Shown here piece after piece: positions 1-9,192 of a stretch of DNA of 64,000 nt. A model generated the notes under the pieces. The model was given only the letters and a program-made list of their open reading frames with translations, had not been told where the DNA came from and searched no databases. A program made the translations under genes and the position numbers. The DNA is from Anaerolineales bacterium (GTDB lineage: Bacteria; Chloroflexota; Anaerolineae; Anaerolineales; Villigracilaceae), in assembly GCA_030834895.1 (NCBI GenBank), contig JAUQXA010000062.1, positions 124,001-188,000 of the forward strand, given 5' to 3'. Numbering within the stretch: the first letter of the stretch is position 1; each line of letters begins with the position of its first letter.

Positions 1-124
1 TTTGTCACAATAAAGCTATGACTTCCTGTACTAGTTTTCCAATCTCGGAAATTAGATACTATTATGTATTAAGCAAATATCTGCTGACGTTCCTGGTTGA
101 AACCTACATATATGGAGGTGTCTC
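1..124. other. 5' flank of the redox locus, no gene seen
   Basis: No convincing coding sequence is seen here. The region is AT-richer than the genes that follow. A weak promoter-like pair (TTTTCC at 35-40 and TACTAT at 57-62, 16 bp apart) points to the right, but it is too poor to call with confidence. A clear ribosome binding site, GGAGG at 114-118, serves the gene that starts at 125. Confidence 0.4.
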
Positions 125-1330
125 TTGGAAGTTACGCTTTCCCCCTTGTCCCCGTCTCAAAGCAAGACATTTTTCAACAGCCTGCTTGATTTGAAAGAGG
201 GCGAGCGAGTACGCACGTGCCTGCAATGCGGGACGTGCAGCGGTGTTTGTCCCTTCGGTTACATCATGAAGTTCCCGCCGGGAAAGATCATCGGCGCGCT
301 GCGGTCGGAGATTTTCGACTACGTCCTGAAAACCGACACCGTGTGGATGTGCATCTCCTGTAACGCCTGCACCGCATTTTGCCCGTCGAACATCCCGATT
401 ACCGAGGCGGTGATGACCCGCACCAAGGAGGAGTTGCTTTTGGCGGGGAACGTGCCAACCGAATTGCAGTCCGCCCTCGAAAATACCCAACGCTACGGCA
501 ATCCGCTGGGGGAATCGCCGCGAAAACGAGCCGACTGGACAACTGGCATTCAGCCCGAAGTTAACATCCTTGGCAAAACCCGCCAGCCTGTGGACGTACT
601 CTGGTACGTCGGCGACTACGCTTCCTATCACTCGCGGATGAAGACCGCCACCCAAGCCCTTGCCAAAGTCCTGAACGCCCTCGGCGTCAAGTTTGGGATT
701 CTCGGTCCCGAAGAATTCAGCGACGGCGATTCGCAGCGCCTTGCCGGCGAGCGCGGACTGTTCGAGATGATGGCGCAGAAGAACGGGCAGGCGTTCCGCA
801 AGTACAAATTCAACGAAATCATCACCACCGACCCGCACGCCTTCAACGCGCTCAAGAACGGCTACCCCGCTTTGGGCGTGGAATATCCCGTCAGGCACTA
901 CACCCAATTCCTTGCTGAGAAAATCGACCAAATCAAGCCGATGCTGACGAAGGAAATCAAAGCCAAAGTTGCCTTCCATGACCCCTGCTATCTGGGACGC
1001 GTCAACAAGGTCTTCGACCAGCCCCGTGACTTGCTGACCGCCATCCCCGGCGTGGAACTGGTGGAGATGTCGCATCAGCGGCTCAACAGCCTGTGCTGTG
1101 GCGGCGGGGGCGGCGGTATGTGGCTGGACGGCTTCCAATGGGAGAAGGCTCACACGCGCGTTTCTGAATGGCGTGTGCGCGAAGCCGTGACAGCCGGAGC
1201 CAACATTCTGGCGGTTGCCTGTCCCTACGAGCCGCCGCGTTTCGAAGATGCAGCCAAGAACGTACCCAACGCAGGATCTTTAAAAGTAAGGGAGATTGCC
1301 GAACTACTCGCCGAATCCATGAGTCTGTAA
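125..1330 (+). CDS. Soluble HdrD-like iron-sulfur oxidoreductase (two 4Fe-4S + CCG domain)
   Basis: This 401-residue cytoplasmic protein has a HdrC-like ferredoxin part with two CxxCxxCxxxCP-type motifs (near residues 32-45 and 76-90). A cysteine-rich C-terminal domain follows (HDPCYLGR, then SLCCGGGGGG, then ACPYE). The last motif lacks the second Cys of the usual CxxC, as in DsrK- and GlpC-type proteins. The C-terminal 250 residues closely resemble the soluble half of the membrane protein at 3071-5017 (both contain VGDYASY and IITTDPH). The start is TTG at 125, six bases after GGAGG. It lies 12 bp before etfB, so it probably exchanges electrons with ETF. That role is inferred; the Fe-S domain assignment is firm. 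Confidence 0.88.
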   Translation: MEVTLSPLSPSQSKTFFNSLLDLKEGERVRTCLQCGTCSGVCPFGYIMKFPPGKIIGALRSEIFDYVLKTDTVWMCISCNACTAFCPSNIPITEAVMTRTKEELLLAGNVPTELQSALENTQRYGNPLGESPRKRADWTTGIQPEVNILGKTRQPVDVLWYVGDYASYHSRMKTATQALAKVLNALGVKFGILGPEEFSDGDSQRLAGERGLFEMMAQKNGQAFRKYKFNEIITTDPHAFNALKNGYPALGVEYPVRHYTQFLAEKIDQIKPMLTKEIKAKVAFHDPCYLGRVNKVFDQPRDLLTAIPGVELVEMSHQRLNSLCCGGGGGGMWLDGFQWEKAHTRVSEWRVREAVTAGANILAVACPYEPPRFEDAAKNVPNAGSLKVREIAELLAESMSL

Positions 1331-1342
1331 GAGGAGGATGAG

Positions 1343-2104
1343 ATGAAGATTGCTGTGCCAGTTAAGTTTGTGCCTGATCTGGTCGAAGAACTGAGCATCG
1401 ATGCAAGCGGCGCGGCGCTCGATACCGCCTGGCTGCGCCTCATCATCAACGAATTCGACGACCATGCCGTCGAGCAAGCCGTGATTCTCAAGGAACGCGG
1501 CGGGGGTGAGGTGGCTGTCCTCTCCGCCGAAGCCGATGGCGTGGATGATTTTCTGTTCACCACCGCAGCCAAGGGCGCCGATAAACTCGTCAAGTTGACG
1601 GGAGATTTCAGCGCCGTCAACAATCACGCCCTCGCAAAAGCCTTTTCTGAAGCCATCAAAACCATCCAGCCTGACCTCGTCCTGACCGGCGTGCAGGCGC
1701 ACAATGACCTGGACGGTTCCCTCGGTCCGCTGCTCGCGGAATATCTGGGAATGCCTTTCGTCGGCTATGTTGCCGGGGTCACGGTGGCGGGAGACAAGGT
1801 CATCGCCCGCAAGGAATATTCGGGCGGGCTGGTCGCCGAAGTGGAAGTGAAACTGCCCGCTGTGTTGGGCATTCAGGCTTCCGAGACTCCCCCACGCTAC
1901 GTGGCGTACAGCAAGATCCGCCAGGTGATGGGCACGGTAAAGATCGAAGAACAGGCCGCCGAAGGCTTGGACGCCGCCAGCGGAGTCGTTGTCAGCCGCA
2001 TGTTCCAGCCTGAGTCCGCAGAACGGGCGACCATGCTCGAAGGCAGCCCCGAAGATGTCTCCGACAAGTTGATCGGAATATTCAAAGAAGTGGGCGCTTT
2101 GTAA
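1343..2104 (+). CDS. etfB: Electron transfer flavoprotein beta subunit
   Basis: This 253-residue protein begins MKIAVPVKFVPD, the usual EtfB start, and shows the adenine-nucleotide-binding fold in the region QPDLVLTGVQAHND. With EtfA it forms the soluble FAD-carrying heterodimer that takes electrons from acyl-CoA dehydrogenase-type enzymes, or that bifurcates them. A strong AGAGGAGG-like ribosome site precedes the ATG, and etfA follows after 10 bp. The flanking HdrD-like genes suggest that its redox partner is an iron-sulfur quinone reductase. No acyl-CoA dehydrogenase lies in the window, so the electron donor is unknown. Confidence 0.95.
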   Translation: MKIAVPVKFVPDLVEELSIDASGAALDTAWLRLIINEFDDHAVEQAVILKERGGGEVAVLSAEADGVDDFLFTTAAKGADKLVKLTGDFSAVNNHALAKAFSEAIKTIQPDLVLTGVQAHNDLDGSLGPLLAEYLGMPFVGYVAGVTVAGDKVIARKEYSGGLVAEVEVKLPAVLGIQASETPPRYVAYSKIRQVMGTVKIEEQAAEGLDAASGVVVSRMFQPESAERATMLEGSPEDVSDKLIGIFKEVGAL

Positions 2105-2114
2105 GGAGGCAACC

Positions 2115-3074
2115 ATGAGTCAGGATATTTTCGTTGTCGTTGAACACTTGCGTGGGCAGGTTGCGGACATTACCCATGTGATGCTTGCAGGTGCGCGCGC
2201 CTTGTCCCAGACCAGCGGCGGCGGAGTGGTCGCTGTCCTGTTGGGGAAGGATGCCCAAGGGCTGGCTGGCAACCTGGCTGCTGACCGCGTCCTGTATGTG
2301 GATTCACCTGCGCTGGCTGAGTTCACCCCCGATGCTTATCAACTCGCGTTGGCGAGTTTGATTCAAGCCCAGTCGCCGCGCGCGGTTTTGTTCGGACACA
2401 CCTCCGTCGGCATGGACGTTGCGGGTGGGCTATCCGCCAAACTCGGAATCCCCGTTGTGAGTTCCTGCCGCAATTTCACCGCAGACGGAAAATTTGTCTG
2501 CCAGATTTGCGGCGGAAAGATCATGGCGGAGGGCGACCTCCCCGCGCCGACCGCGTTGATCACGATGCTGGCGGGTGGCTACAAAGCCGAAGCCGGCAAC
2601 CAGCCTCCAGCGGTGGAAGCGGTCGCCGCTCCCGTGTTGGACTCGCTGCGGACGTCCATCAAACAATATATCGAACCCGACACGTCCGATGTGGATATTT
2701 CCAAAGAGCCGATGCTGGTTGCGATTGGGCGCGGCATCCAGAATAAGGACAACATCGAACTCGCAAATGAACTGGCGGAAGCGCTGGGAGGGCAGGTTTG
2801 CGCTTCGCGTCCCGTGGTGGATCAGGGCTGGTTGCCCACCACCCGCCTGGTGGGGAAATCGGGCAAACGGGTCAAGCCGAAGGTGTACCTTGCGTTGGGA
2901 ATCAGTGGTGCCCCGGAACATGTTGAAGGCATGGACGAGAGCGACATCATCGTTGCGGTGAATACAGATGCTAATGCCCCTATTTTCAATGTCGCCAAGT
3001 ACGGCACCACCATGGACCTGCTTGACTTTGCACCAATATTAACTGAACGGGTTCGCAACGCCAAAGGCGGATGA
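2115..3074 (+). CDS. etfA: Electron transfer flavoprotein alpha subunit
   Basis: This is a 319-residue EtfA of normal length. The N-terminal half is the ETF domain. The C-terminal FAD-binding signature is visible as LALGISGAPEHVEGM, followed by IIVAVNTDANAPIF and YGTTMDLLDF. AAGGAGG precedes the ATG. The stop overlaps the ATG of the next gene (ATGA, 3071-3074), so translation of EtfA and of the membrane oxidoreductase is probably coupled. This supports ETF handing electrons directly to that membrane protein. Confidence 0.95.
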   Translation: MSQDIFVVVEHLRGQVADITHVMLAGARALSQTSGGGVVAVLLGKDAQGLAGNLAADRVLYVDSPALAEFTPDAYQLALASLIQAQSPRAVLFGHTSVGMDVAGGLSAKLGIPVVSSCRNFTADGKFVCQICGGKIMAEGDLPAPTALITMLAGGYKAEAGNQPPAVEAVAAPVLDSLRTSIKQYIEPDTSDVDISKEPMLVAIGRGIQNKDNIELANELAEALGGQVCASRPVVDQGWLPTTRLVGKSGKRVKPKVYLALGISGAPEHVEGMDESDIIVAVNTDANAPIFNVAKYGTTMDLLDFAPILTERVRNAKGG

Positions 3075-5017
3075 CGATGAACACGTACAACATTCTCAAG
3101 TCCATTGTTGTACTGTTATCCTTTTTGCTTGCCACGGGAGTTTTCCTGTGGCGTGCCTATCCCCAGTTGTGGACAAAGTTACGCCAAAGCCAGTCCACGC
3201 CTCGTTTTGGGCAGTGGTGGGAACGCATCAAAGGGCTGATCGTTTATGTCGGTGCCCAGTTGCGTCTGTTCCGTTTCCGTGTTCCAGGCACTGCCCATTT
3301 CTTTATCTTTTGGGGATTCCTATTTCTCTCGTTGACCATCCTACAGGCGATCCTCGAAGGGTTGCTGGCTTTTGTAAATCCCCATTTTGTGATTCCCCTG
3401 ATTGGGGAGTTTGGTCCGCTTGCCCTGATACAGGATGTGATTGCGCTGTGTGTCGCGGTTGCGGTGGTCTATGGGATGTACATGCGGCTGGTGGTTGACC
3501 CCGAACGATACAAAGGCAGCCACAAGAGTCAGGGCGTGATGGTGCTTTCGTTTATCCTCACCATCGTGCTTAGCCTGTTGGTCATGAACGGAAGCCGTAT
3601 CAACCTCGGCGAAGATGAACTCAGTGCGTGGCGTCCCATCTCCGCGCTGGTCGGTTCGATTTTCGGCGGCGCAAGCGACCAAACTCAAATCGTGATTGGA
3701 GAAATTGCCTACTGGATTCACCTTGGTGTGGTGCTGTTGTTTCTGACCGAGTTGCCAGAGGGAAAGCATTTCCACGTGGTGACTTCCATCCCAGCCGTGC
3801 TTTTGCGCAACCTCGAACCCCGCGGACGTCTGGCTCCCGCTTCGACATTCGACGGTCATGCGGGAGTCGGCAAGGTGGAGCAATTTCGCTGGCGACAGTT
3901 GCTCGATGCCTATACCTGTACCGAATGTGGTCGCTGTCAGGATATGTGTCCCGCCTATTTTAGTGGATTGCCTCTCTCTCCCAAGTTGTTGATGATGGAC
4001 ATGCGCAACAACCTCAAGCATCCGTCCGTCGCGCTGGTTCCCGATGCGATCACCGACAAGGTGCTTTGGTCATGTACGACCTGTTATTCCTGCGATCAGG
4101 AATGTCCGCTGTTTATCGAGCATGTGTCGCCGATTGTGGACATGCGCCGTCACCTGGTCGATCAGGGCAGCATGGACAAGATGTTGCAGGACGCGCTTGC
4201 CAACCTTGGACGCTACGGCAATTCCTTCGGTCAATCCGACCGAATGCGGGCGAAGTGGACTCAGGGCGTGCAGCCCGCCGTCAAGGATGCCCGCCGCGAA
4301 GAAGTCGAATACCTGTGGTTTGTCGGTGACTACGCTTCTTACTCCGCCACGCTGACCGAAGTCACCCGCAGGACTGCTGACGTCTTCCAAAAAATTGGCT
4401 TGAGTTTCGGTATCCTCTTCGACGCCGAGCGCAACGCGGGCAACGATGTCCGCCGCGTGGGTGAGGAAGGTCTGTTCGAGATGCTGGTCGATAAGAACAA
4501 GCAGGCGTTTGCCAAAGCCAAGTTCCAGACCATCATCACCACCGACCCGCATACCTACAACACGCTCAAGAACGAATATCCCGAAATGGGAGCGGTTCTG
4601 CATTACGCCGAACTGCTCGATCAGATGATTGTTTCGGGCAAAATCAAGTTCAGCAAGAAACTTGGCTACAAAGTCACCTATCACGACCCATGCTATCTGG
4701 GACGATACAACGGCATTTACGATGCCCCACGCCGTGTGCTTGAAGCCACGGGCTGTGAAGTGGTCGAGATGCCCCGCAACCGCGACCGCGCCTTCTGCTG
4801 TGGCGCCGGCGGCGGGCGGATTTGGATGGACGAGAAGGATGTCAAGGACAGACCCAGTGAGTCGCGCGTCCGCGAGGCGGCGCTAACCGGTGTTCAGACA
4901 TTCGTGGTCGCCTGTCCCAAGGATTTGACGATGTTCAAGGATGCCGTCAAGACCACCGGCAACGAGCAGACTTTGGTTGTGAAGGATTTGATCGAACTGG
5001 TTGCCGAAGCCCTGTGA
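3071..5017 (+). CDS. ETF:menaquinone oxidoreductase-like membrane Fe-S protein
   Basis: This 648-residue protein has three parts. The N-terminal part has about five membrane helices of the NarI cytochrome b type (near residues 9-27, 75-100, 115-138, 152-172 and 211-230), with histidines in and near them that could bind haem b. Then come two 4Fe-4S motifs (TCTECGRCQDMCP near 280, SCTTCYSCDQECP near 340). A CCG domain ends the protein (HDPCYLGRY, FCCGAGGG, ACPKD). The final motif is CPKD, not CxxC. This architecture matches the family named EMO, ETF:(methyl)menaquinone oxidoreductase, known from syntrophic fatty-acid degraders. The overlap with etfA fits that role. The exact quinone and the direction of electron flow are inferred. 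Confidence 0.87.
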   Translation: MTMNTYNILKSIVVLLSFLLATGVFLWRAYPQLWTKLRQSQSTPRFGQWWERIKGLIVYVGAQLRLFRFRVPGTAHFFIFWGFLFLSLTILQAILEGLLAFVNPHFVIPLIGEFGPLALIQDVIALCVAVAVVYGMYMRLVVDPERYKGSHKSQGVMVLSFILTIVLSLLVMNGSRINLGEDELSAWRPISALVGSIFGGASDQTQIVIGEIAYWIHLGVVLLFLTELPEGKHFHVVTSIPAVLLRNLEPRGRLAPASTFDGHAGVGKVEQFRWRQLLDAYTCTECGRCQDMCPAYFSGLPLSPKLLMMDMRNNLKHPSVALVPDAITDKVLWSCTTCYSCDQECPLFIEHVSPIVDMRRHLVDQGSMDKMLQDALANLGRYGNSFGQSDRMRAKWTQGVQPAVKDARREEVEYLWFVGDYASYSATLTEVTRRTADVFQKIGLSFGILFDAERNAGNDVRRVGEEGLFEMLVDKNKQAFAKAKFQTIITTDPHTYNTLKNEYPEMGAVLHYAELLDQMIVSGKIKFSKKLGYKVTYHDPCYLGRYNGIYDAPRRVLEATGCEVVEMPRNRDRAFCCGAGGGRIWMDEKDVKDRPSESRVREAALTGVQTFVVACPKDLTMFKDAVKTTGNEQTLVVKDLIELVAEAL

Positions 5018-5063
5018 TCTAAAGGACGACGCCCGCCAACTTTGAGGATTCCGTCAGGTTTTC

Positions 5064-7055
5064 ATGAACTGGATCAGGAGCGTTTTCAGAAGGTTCGAAG
5101 CCATTCTCGAGAGACATATCAGGCTGCCCATTGCCTCCAAGCTGATCCTGAGCTTTCTGTCCATCATCGTTTTAAGCAGCCTGATATTTACACTGCTCGG
5201 AGCGCAGATCATTTCCAGCCTGGTCAAGTCCGAAGCCGAAGATCGAGTCCGCAACGACCTGAATACCGCCCGCATGATCTACACGGACACCCTCAGCAAT
5301 ATCCAGGACAAGGCTGAGTTTACGGCGGTAAGGACCTTCCTGGCGGACATCCTGAATGGAGATGTCAACCAGACTTATGTGGACGAGTTGCGGAATTTCA
5401 AGGTCAAGGAAGGTCTCGACATCCTGACCATTACGGACGACAAAGGCGTCGTTGTCTTGCGCATTAACAATCCAGAATCTTCGGGTGACGACCAAAGCCA
5501 GCAGGCGCTGGTCAGTGCGGTTTTGAAGACCAAGCAACCTGTTGCCCGCACGGTCATCCTCCCTGCTGACGAACTTGCTCTCGAGTCGAAGGCTCTTGCC
5601 TACCGCGCGTATTTCGAGTTTGTGGATACGCCGCTGGCAAGACCGCGACCCGAGACTGAGCAAACCGCTGGCATGGTCCTCATGTCTGCAGTACCAGTGT
5701 TCGACAAGGATGAAAAACTGATCGGTGTAGTGTATGCGGGTGTCCTGCTGAACCATGATTACACAATTGTGGATGAGGTGAAGCAAACCGTCTTTCAGGG
5801 CGTTGTCTACAAGGACAAGGATATCGGCACCGCCACCATCTTCCAGGACGATGTGCGGATTTCGACCAATGTCTATGGCGAGGACGGCGAACGGGCAGTG
5901 GGGACCCGCGTTGCGGAGGATGTGTACGAACAGGTTGTGGTCAAAGGCGAGCAGTATCTTGGTCGTGCCTACGTGGTCAACAACTGGTATATTGCCGCCT
6001 ACGAACCCATCCGCGGCTACAACGGCGACATCCTCGGAATTTTGTACGTCGGTATTTTGGAACAGAAATATACGGACATTAAAAACCAAACGATGCAGGC
6101 ATTCCTGATCATCACTTTCGTCGGCGTGGTCGTTTCGGTTTTTATCGCCTTGTACATTTCGCGCCGCATCTCCAGGTCCGTCAGCACCCTGGCAAAAGCC
6201 TCGAAACAACTGGCTGGCGGCAACCTGGAGACCAGGGTGGCGCGGACATCGAACGATGAGCTTGGCGACCTGGCAGACAACTTCAACTTCATGGCGAACG
6301 CCCTGCGGGAGCGCGACGAGAAGTTGAGGGAGTTTACAAAAAGGAAGATCATGGAATCGGAGCGGCTGGCGCTCATTGGGCAGCTTTCCGCCAACGTGGC
6401 ACACGAGTTGAACAACCCGCTGCAGGGAATCGTCACCTACTCCAATTTGCTACTCGAAGGCGAGGCTTGCAACGAGGAGACCCGCTCCAGCGCGGAGAAA
6501 ATCGCCATCCAGGCGAACCGCTGCCGCGATATTATCCGCGGCTTGCTGGATTTCTCGCGCCACAAGAATCCCGACAAGACCCTGTGCAGCGTCAACAACC
6601 TTTTGCGGCGCTGTGTTTCGCTGGTGGAACGGCAGACGATCTTCCACAACATCGAGATCGTCATGAATCTCGACGAGAGTGATCCGCTGGTGGTCGTCGA
6701 TCCCTCACAAGTGGAGCGGGTCTTCCTCAACCTGATCATCAACGCGGCGGACGCGATGGAGAACGGCGGTCAACTCACGCTCATCACCGGGCGCGACCAG
6801 GATGGGAAGAATGTGGAGATCAAGGTTCAGGATACCGGCCACGGCATCAGCGAAGAGAATATGGAGAAGATCTTCGACCCCTTCTTCACCACCAAGGAGA
6901 CCGGACACGGCGTTGGGCTTGGACTGGCAATCAGTTTTGGGATTGTCACGGAACATAACGGAGCGATCGATGTGGAAAGCGAGCCGGGCAAAGGCACGAC
7001 CTTTACCGTCAGTTTTCCGCTCGGCAGAATGAAAGATGACACAAACAATGGCTGA
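5064..7055 (+). CDS. Membrane sensor histidine kinase (Cache-HAMP-HisKA-HATPase)
   Basis: This 663-residue protein has a first membrane helix near residues 25-50, then a large extracytoplasmic Cache-like sensor region to about 345. A second helix (AFLIITFVGVVVSVFIALY) and a HAMP linker follow. The kinase core has the phospho-acceptor H447 in AHELNNPLQ, the N-box LIINAADAME, and ATP-lid motifs DTGHGI and FDPFFTTK-GHGVGLGLAI, of the NtrB type. It lies in the same direction between the ETF/EMO genes and hdrC, so it probably senses a small molecule tied to this metabolism. The ligand cannot be read from the sequence. Confidence 0.93.
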   Translation: MNWIRSVFRRFEAILERHIRLPIASKLILSFLSIIVLSSLIFTLLGAQIISSLVKSEAEDRVRNDLNTARMIYTDTLSNIQDKAEFTAVRTFLADILNGDVNQTYVDELRNFKVKEGLDILTITDDKGVVVLRINNPESSGDDQSQQALVSAVLKTKQPVARTVILPADELALESKALAYRAYFEFVDTPLARPRPETEQTAGMVLMSAVPVFDKDEKLIGVVYAGVLLNHDYTIVDEVKQTVFQGVVYKDKDIGTATIFQDDVRISTNVYGEDGERAVGTRVAEDVYEQVVVKGEQYLGRAYVVNNWYIAAYEPIRGYNGDILGILYVGILEQKYTDIKNQTMQAFLIITFVGVVVSVFIALYISRRISRSVSTLAKASKQLAGGNLETRVARTSNDELGDLADNFNFMANALRERDEKLREFTKRKIMESERLALIGQLSANVAHELNNPLQGIVTYSNLLLEGEACNEETRSSAEKIAIQANRCRDIIRGLLDFSRHKNPDKTLCSVNNLLRRCVSLVERQTIFHNIEIVMNLDESDPLVVVDPSQVERVFLNLIINAADAMENGGQLTLITGRDQDGKNVEIKVQDTGHGISEENMEKIFDPFFTTKETGHGVGLGLAISFGIVTEHNGAIDVESEPGKGTTFTVSFPLGRMKDDTNNG

Positions 7056-8142
7056 AAAGGCAAAAATCTTAATTATCGACGATGAGGAAGTTGTTCTTGA
7101 TTCCTGCCTTCAAATTTTGAAAGGCGGTCAGTTTGAGATTCAAACTGCCTCCAATGGAAGCGACGGCCTTCAGAGGGTGGAAGCCTTTCAGCCCGACCTG
7201 GTGTTTGTGGACCTGAAAATGCCCGGCATCTCCGGCTTTGAAGTGTTGGAAAAAGTCCATGCCCTTGACTCGACCATCGTGGTGGTGGTCATCACCGGAT
7301 TTGCCACAGTCAGTTCAGCCGTGGACGCGATGAAGAAAGGCGCCTACGACTTCCTGCCCAAACCTTTCACGCCGGACGAGTTCCGCCTGATCACACGCCG
7401 CAGCGTCGAACGCCGCAGGCTGATGCTCGAAGCGATTGCCCTGCGCCGCGAGAAGGAACTTCTGCGCGAACAGTTCGCTTCGATTGTCTCGCATGAGTTG
7501 AAAGCCCCATTGAGCGCGGTGCAGCAAAACCTCTTTGCCCTGGAGTTTGAACTCGAAAAGACAATGAGTGAAGATCAAAAGGGCAAATTCGAACGTATCA
7601 AGACCCGCATCGGTGACATGCTCAAACTCATCAATTCCTGGCTGAGAGTGATTACCGTTGACATCAACAAGTTGAAGGAAGGCTTCAAGCCGCTTTCAAT
7701 TACCGAGCCGATTAACGCTGCCATCGAAAACCTTGCCATGCTTGCCGAACGAAAGGGCATCCAAATCAACTTTTCGGCTGGTGACTTGTCCCCAGTCAAC
7801 GGTGACAGCCTGAGTCTGTCGGAGGTGTTTGTCAACATCATCGGCAACTCGCTAAAGTATTCTCCCGATGGCAGTACGGTGACAATCATGGCTCTGGAGG
7901 AAGAAAAGCGCACCAAGGTCTCGATCAGGGATGAGGGCATCGGCATCCCACCCGAAGACCTTCCGCACATTTTCGACGGTTTCTACCGTGGAAAGTCCGG
8001 ACAGGAGGCTGCCGCCGGGCATGGCATCGGACTCGCCGTGGCGCGTCAGATTGTCGAAGCCCATGAGGGCACGGTTGCCGTGGAAAGCACACCGGGCAAA
8101 GGCACCACTTTCATCGTCAACCTGCCTATTTTGAGTGTATGA
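7036..8142 (+). CDS. Hybrid protein: receiver domain followed by histidine kinase
   Basis: The 368 residues begin with a receiver domain (IIDDEE, phospho-acceptor D59 in VFVDLKMP, then KP in DFLPKPF). A HisKA domain follows (H153 in IVSHELKAPLS), then a HATPase domain (NIIGNSLKYSPDG, DEGIGI, GHGIGLAVA). No membrane helix is present, so it is cytoplasmic. The start at 7036 overlaps the previous kinase gene by 20 bp; a second ATG at 7048 would give an 8-bp overlap. A receiver placed before a kinase suggests a relay: the membrane kinase phosphorylates D59, which then tunes this kinase. It has no DNA-binding part. Confidence 0.92.
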   Translation: MTQTMAEKAKILIIDDEEVVLDSCLQILKGGQFEIQTASNGSDGLQRVEAFQPDLVFVDLKMPGISGFEVLEKVHALDSTIVVVVITGFATVSSAVDAMKKGAYDFLPKPFTPDEFRLITRRSVERRRLMLEAIALRREKELLREQFASIVSHELKAPLSAVQQNLFALEFELEKTMSEDQKGKFERIKTRIGDMLKLINSWLRVITVDINKLKEGFKPLSITEPINAAIENLAMLAERKGIQINFSAGDLSPVNGDSLSLSEVFVNIIGNSLKYSPDGSTVTIMALEEEKRTKVSIRDEGIGIPPEDLPHIFDGFYRGKSGQEAAAGHGIGLAVARQIVEAHEGTVAVESTPGKGTTFIVNLPILSV

Positions 8143-8187
8143 ATCCCGCAAGGGATATTCTCTCGCAAACCCTAACGGAGGCGCAAA

Positions 8188-8604
8188 ATGACCAAAAAGT
8201 TATTGATGATAGACGACGATCCCGATTTCGTCTCAGGGATCAAGGCAATCCTCGCTGCTGCCGGTGATTTCGAGGTGGATGTTGCCTACAATCCCAAGGA
8301 CGGCTTGCGCGCACTCGAAGCCAAGCAGTACGATCTGCTGTTGCTCGACATCATGATGGGGCGCGGCGCCGAGGGAATCATGGTCGCCCGCAAAATGCGC
8401 AAGGACCCGAAACTGCGCGAGATGCCGGTGCTGATCATGACCGGTATGCGCGAGCAGATTGCGTTCCTGTTTCCGGGCGAGCCGGTTCATCCCCGTTTCG
8501 TGGATGTGGACGAACTGGTCGAAAAGCCTGTGGAGCCCAAGGTGCTGCTGGAAAAGATAGACACCCTGATCAAGACAGCGGCGGCAAAGAGAGCAGGAAA
8601 ATAA
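8188..8604 (+). CDS. Single-domain response regulator
   Basis: This 138-residue CheY-like receiver has acidic residues in MIDDDPD, phospho-acceptor D54 in LLLDIMMG and the conserved Lys in VEKPVEP. It has no output domain. CGGAGG precedes the ATG. It sits 24 bp before hdrC. It may act as a phosphate shuttle or bind a protein partner directly. Because none of the three signalling proteins has a DNA-binding domain, any transcriptional output must use a regulator coded elsewhere. Confidence 0.92.
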   Translation: MTKKLLMIDDDPDFVSGIKAILAAAGDFEVDVAYNPKDGLRALEAKQYDLLLLDIMMGRGAEGIMVARKMRKDPKLREMPVLIMTGMREQIAFLFPGEPVHPRFVDVDELVEKPVEPKVLLEKIDTLIKTAAAKRAGK

Positions 8605-8628
8605 ACCCTCGCAAAGAGGTCCAAACTT

Positions 8629-9192
8629 ATGTCAGATACCATTACCTTTAGTCAGGAGATTTCTAATCTCCTCCATGCCACGGAGGGAGAGCCGCTCAAA
8701 ACCTGCATCCAGTGTGGGACATGTTCCGGCACCTGCCCGGTGGCTGGTTACATGGACCACACTCCCCGCTTGATTATTTCCATGATCAACCGCGGGATGA
8801 AGGAAGAGGTGCTCGAGAGCAACACCTTCTGGTACTGCGCTTCGTGCTATCACTGCACCGTGCGCTGCCCGCAGGACATCAACATCACCGAGTTGATGTA
8901 CGCCCTGAAACGCTATTCGATCTGGAAGAGCAAATACAAGGAAGGCTTGATCGGACCGACCTTCTCGGAATCCTTCGTCAAGATGATCATTCGCAGCGGG
9001 CGCTCCTACGAACCGATTTTGGCTCCATCCTACATCTTCAGTTTTGGGATGCGCGATATGCTGCTCGAAGTGCAGGGCGCGACGGAACTCCTGTTGAAGG
9101 GCAGGCTTCCCGTTTTGCCTTCGCGCATCAAGCGGCTGGACAAGTTCAAGAAGATGCTCGGTCGCATCATCCCGATGGGAGGTCTCGAATGA
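8629..9192 (+). CDS. hdrC: Heterodisulfide reductase subunit C-like 4Fe-4S protein
   Basis: This 187-residue protein has two 4Fe-4S motifs, CIQCGTCSGTCP near residue 26 and CASCYHCTVRCP near 70, the normal HdrC arrangement. The family passes electrons from HdrA to the catalytic HdrB. The stop overlaps the start of hdrB as ATGA (9189-9192). Bacteria lack coenzyme M/coenzyme B heterodisulfide, so the physiological acceptor of this Hdr is unknown. Confidence 0.93.
   Translation: MSDTITFSQEISNLLHATEGEPLKTCIQCGTCSGTCPVAGYMDHTPRLIISMINRGMKEEVLESNTFWYCASCYHCTVRCPQDINITELMYALKRYSIWKSKYKEGLIGPTFSESFVKMIIRSGRSYEPILAPSYIFSFGMRDMLLEVQGATELLLKGRLPVLPSRIKRLDKFKKMLGRIIPMGGLE

Noticed and set aside
5172..6404. 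Antisense open frame of about 410 codons opposite the sensor kinase
   Set aside because: It is a shadow of the kinase gene; no ribosome site or domain is seen.
8712..9188. N-terminal extension of hdrB of about 160 residues
   Set aside because: The frame overlaps hdrC, lacks similarity, and the ATG at 9189 gives the normal HdrB start with an ATGA overlap.
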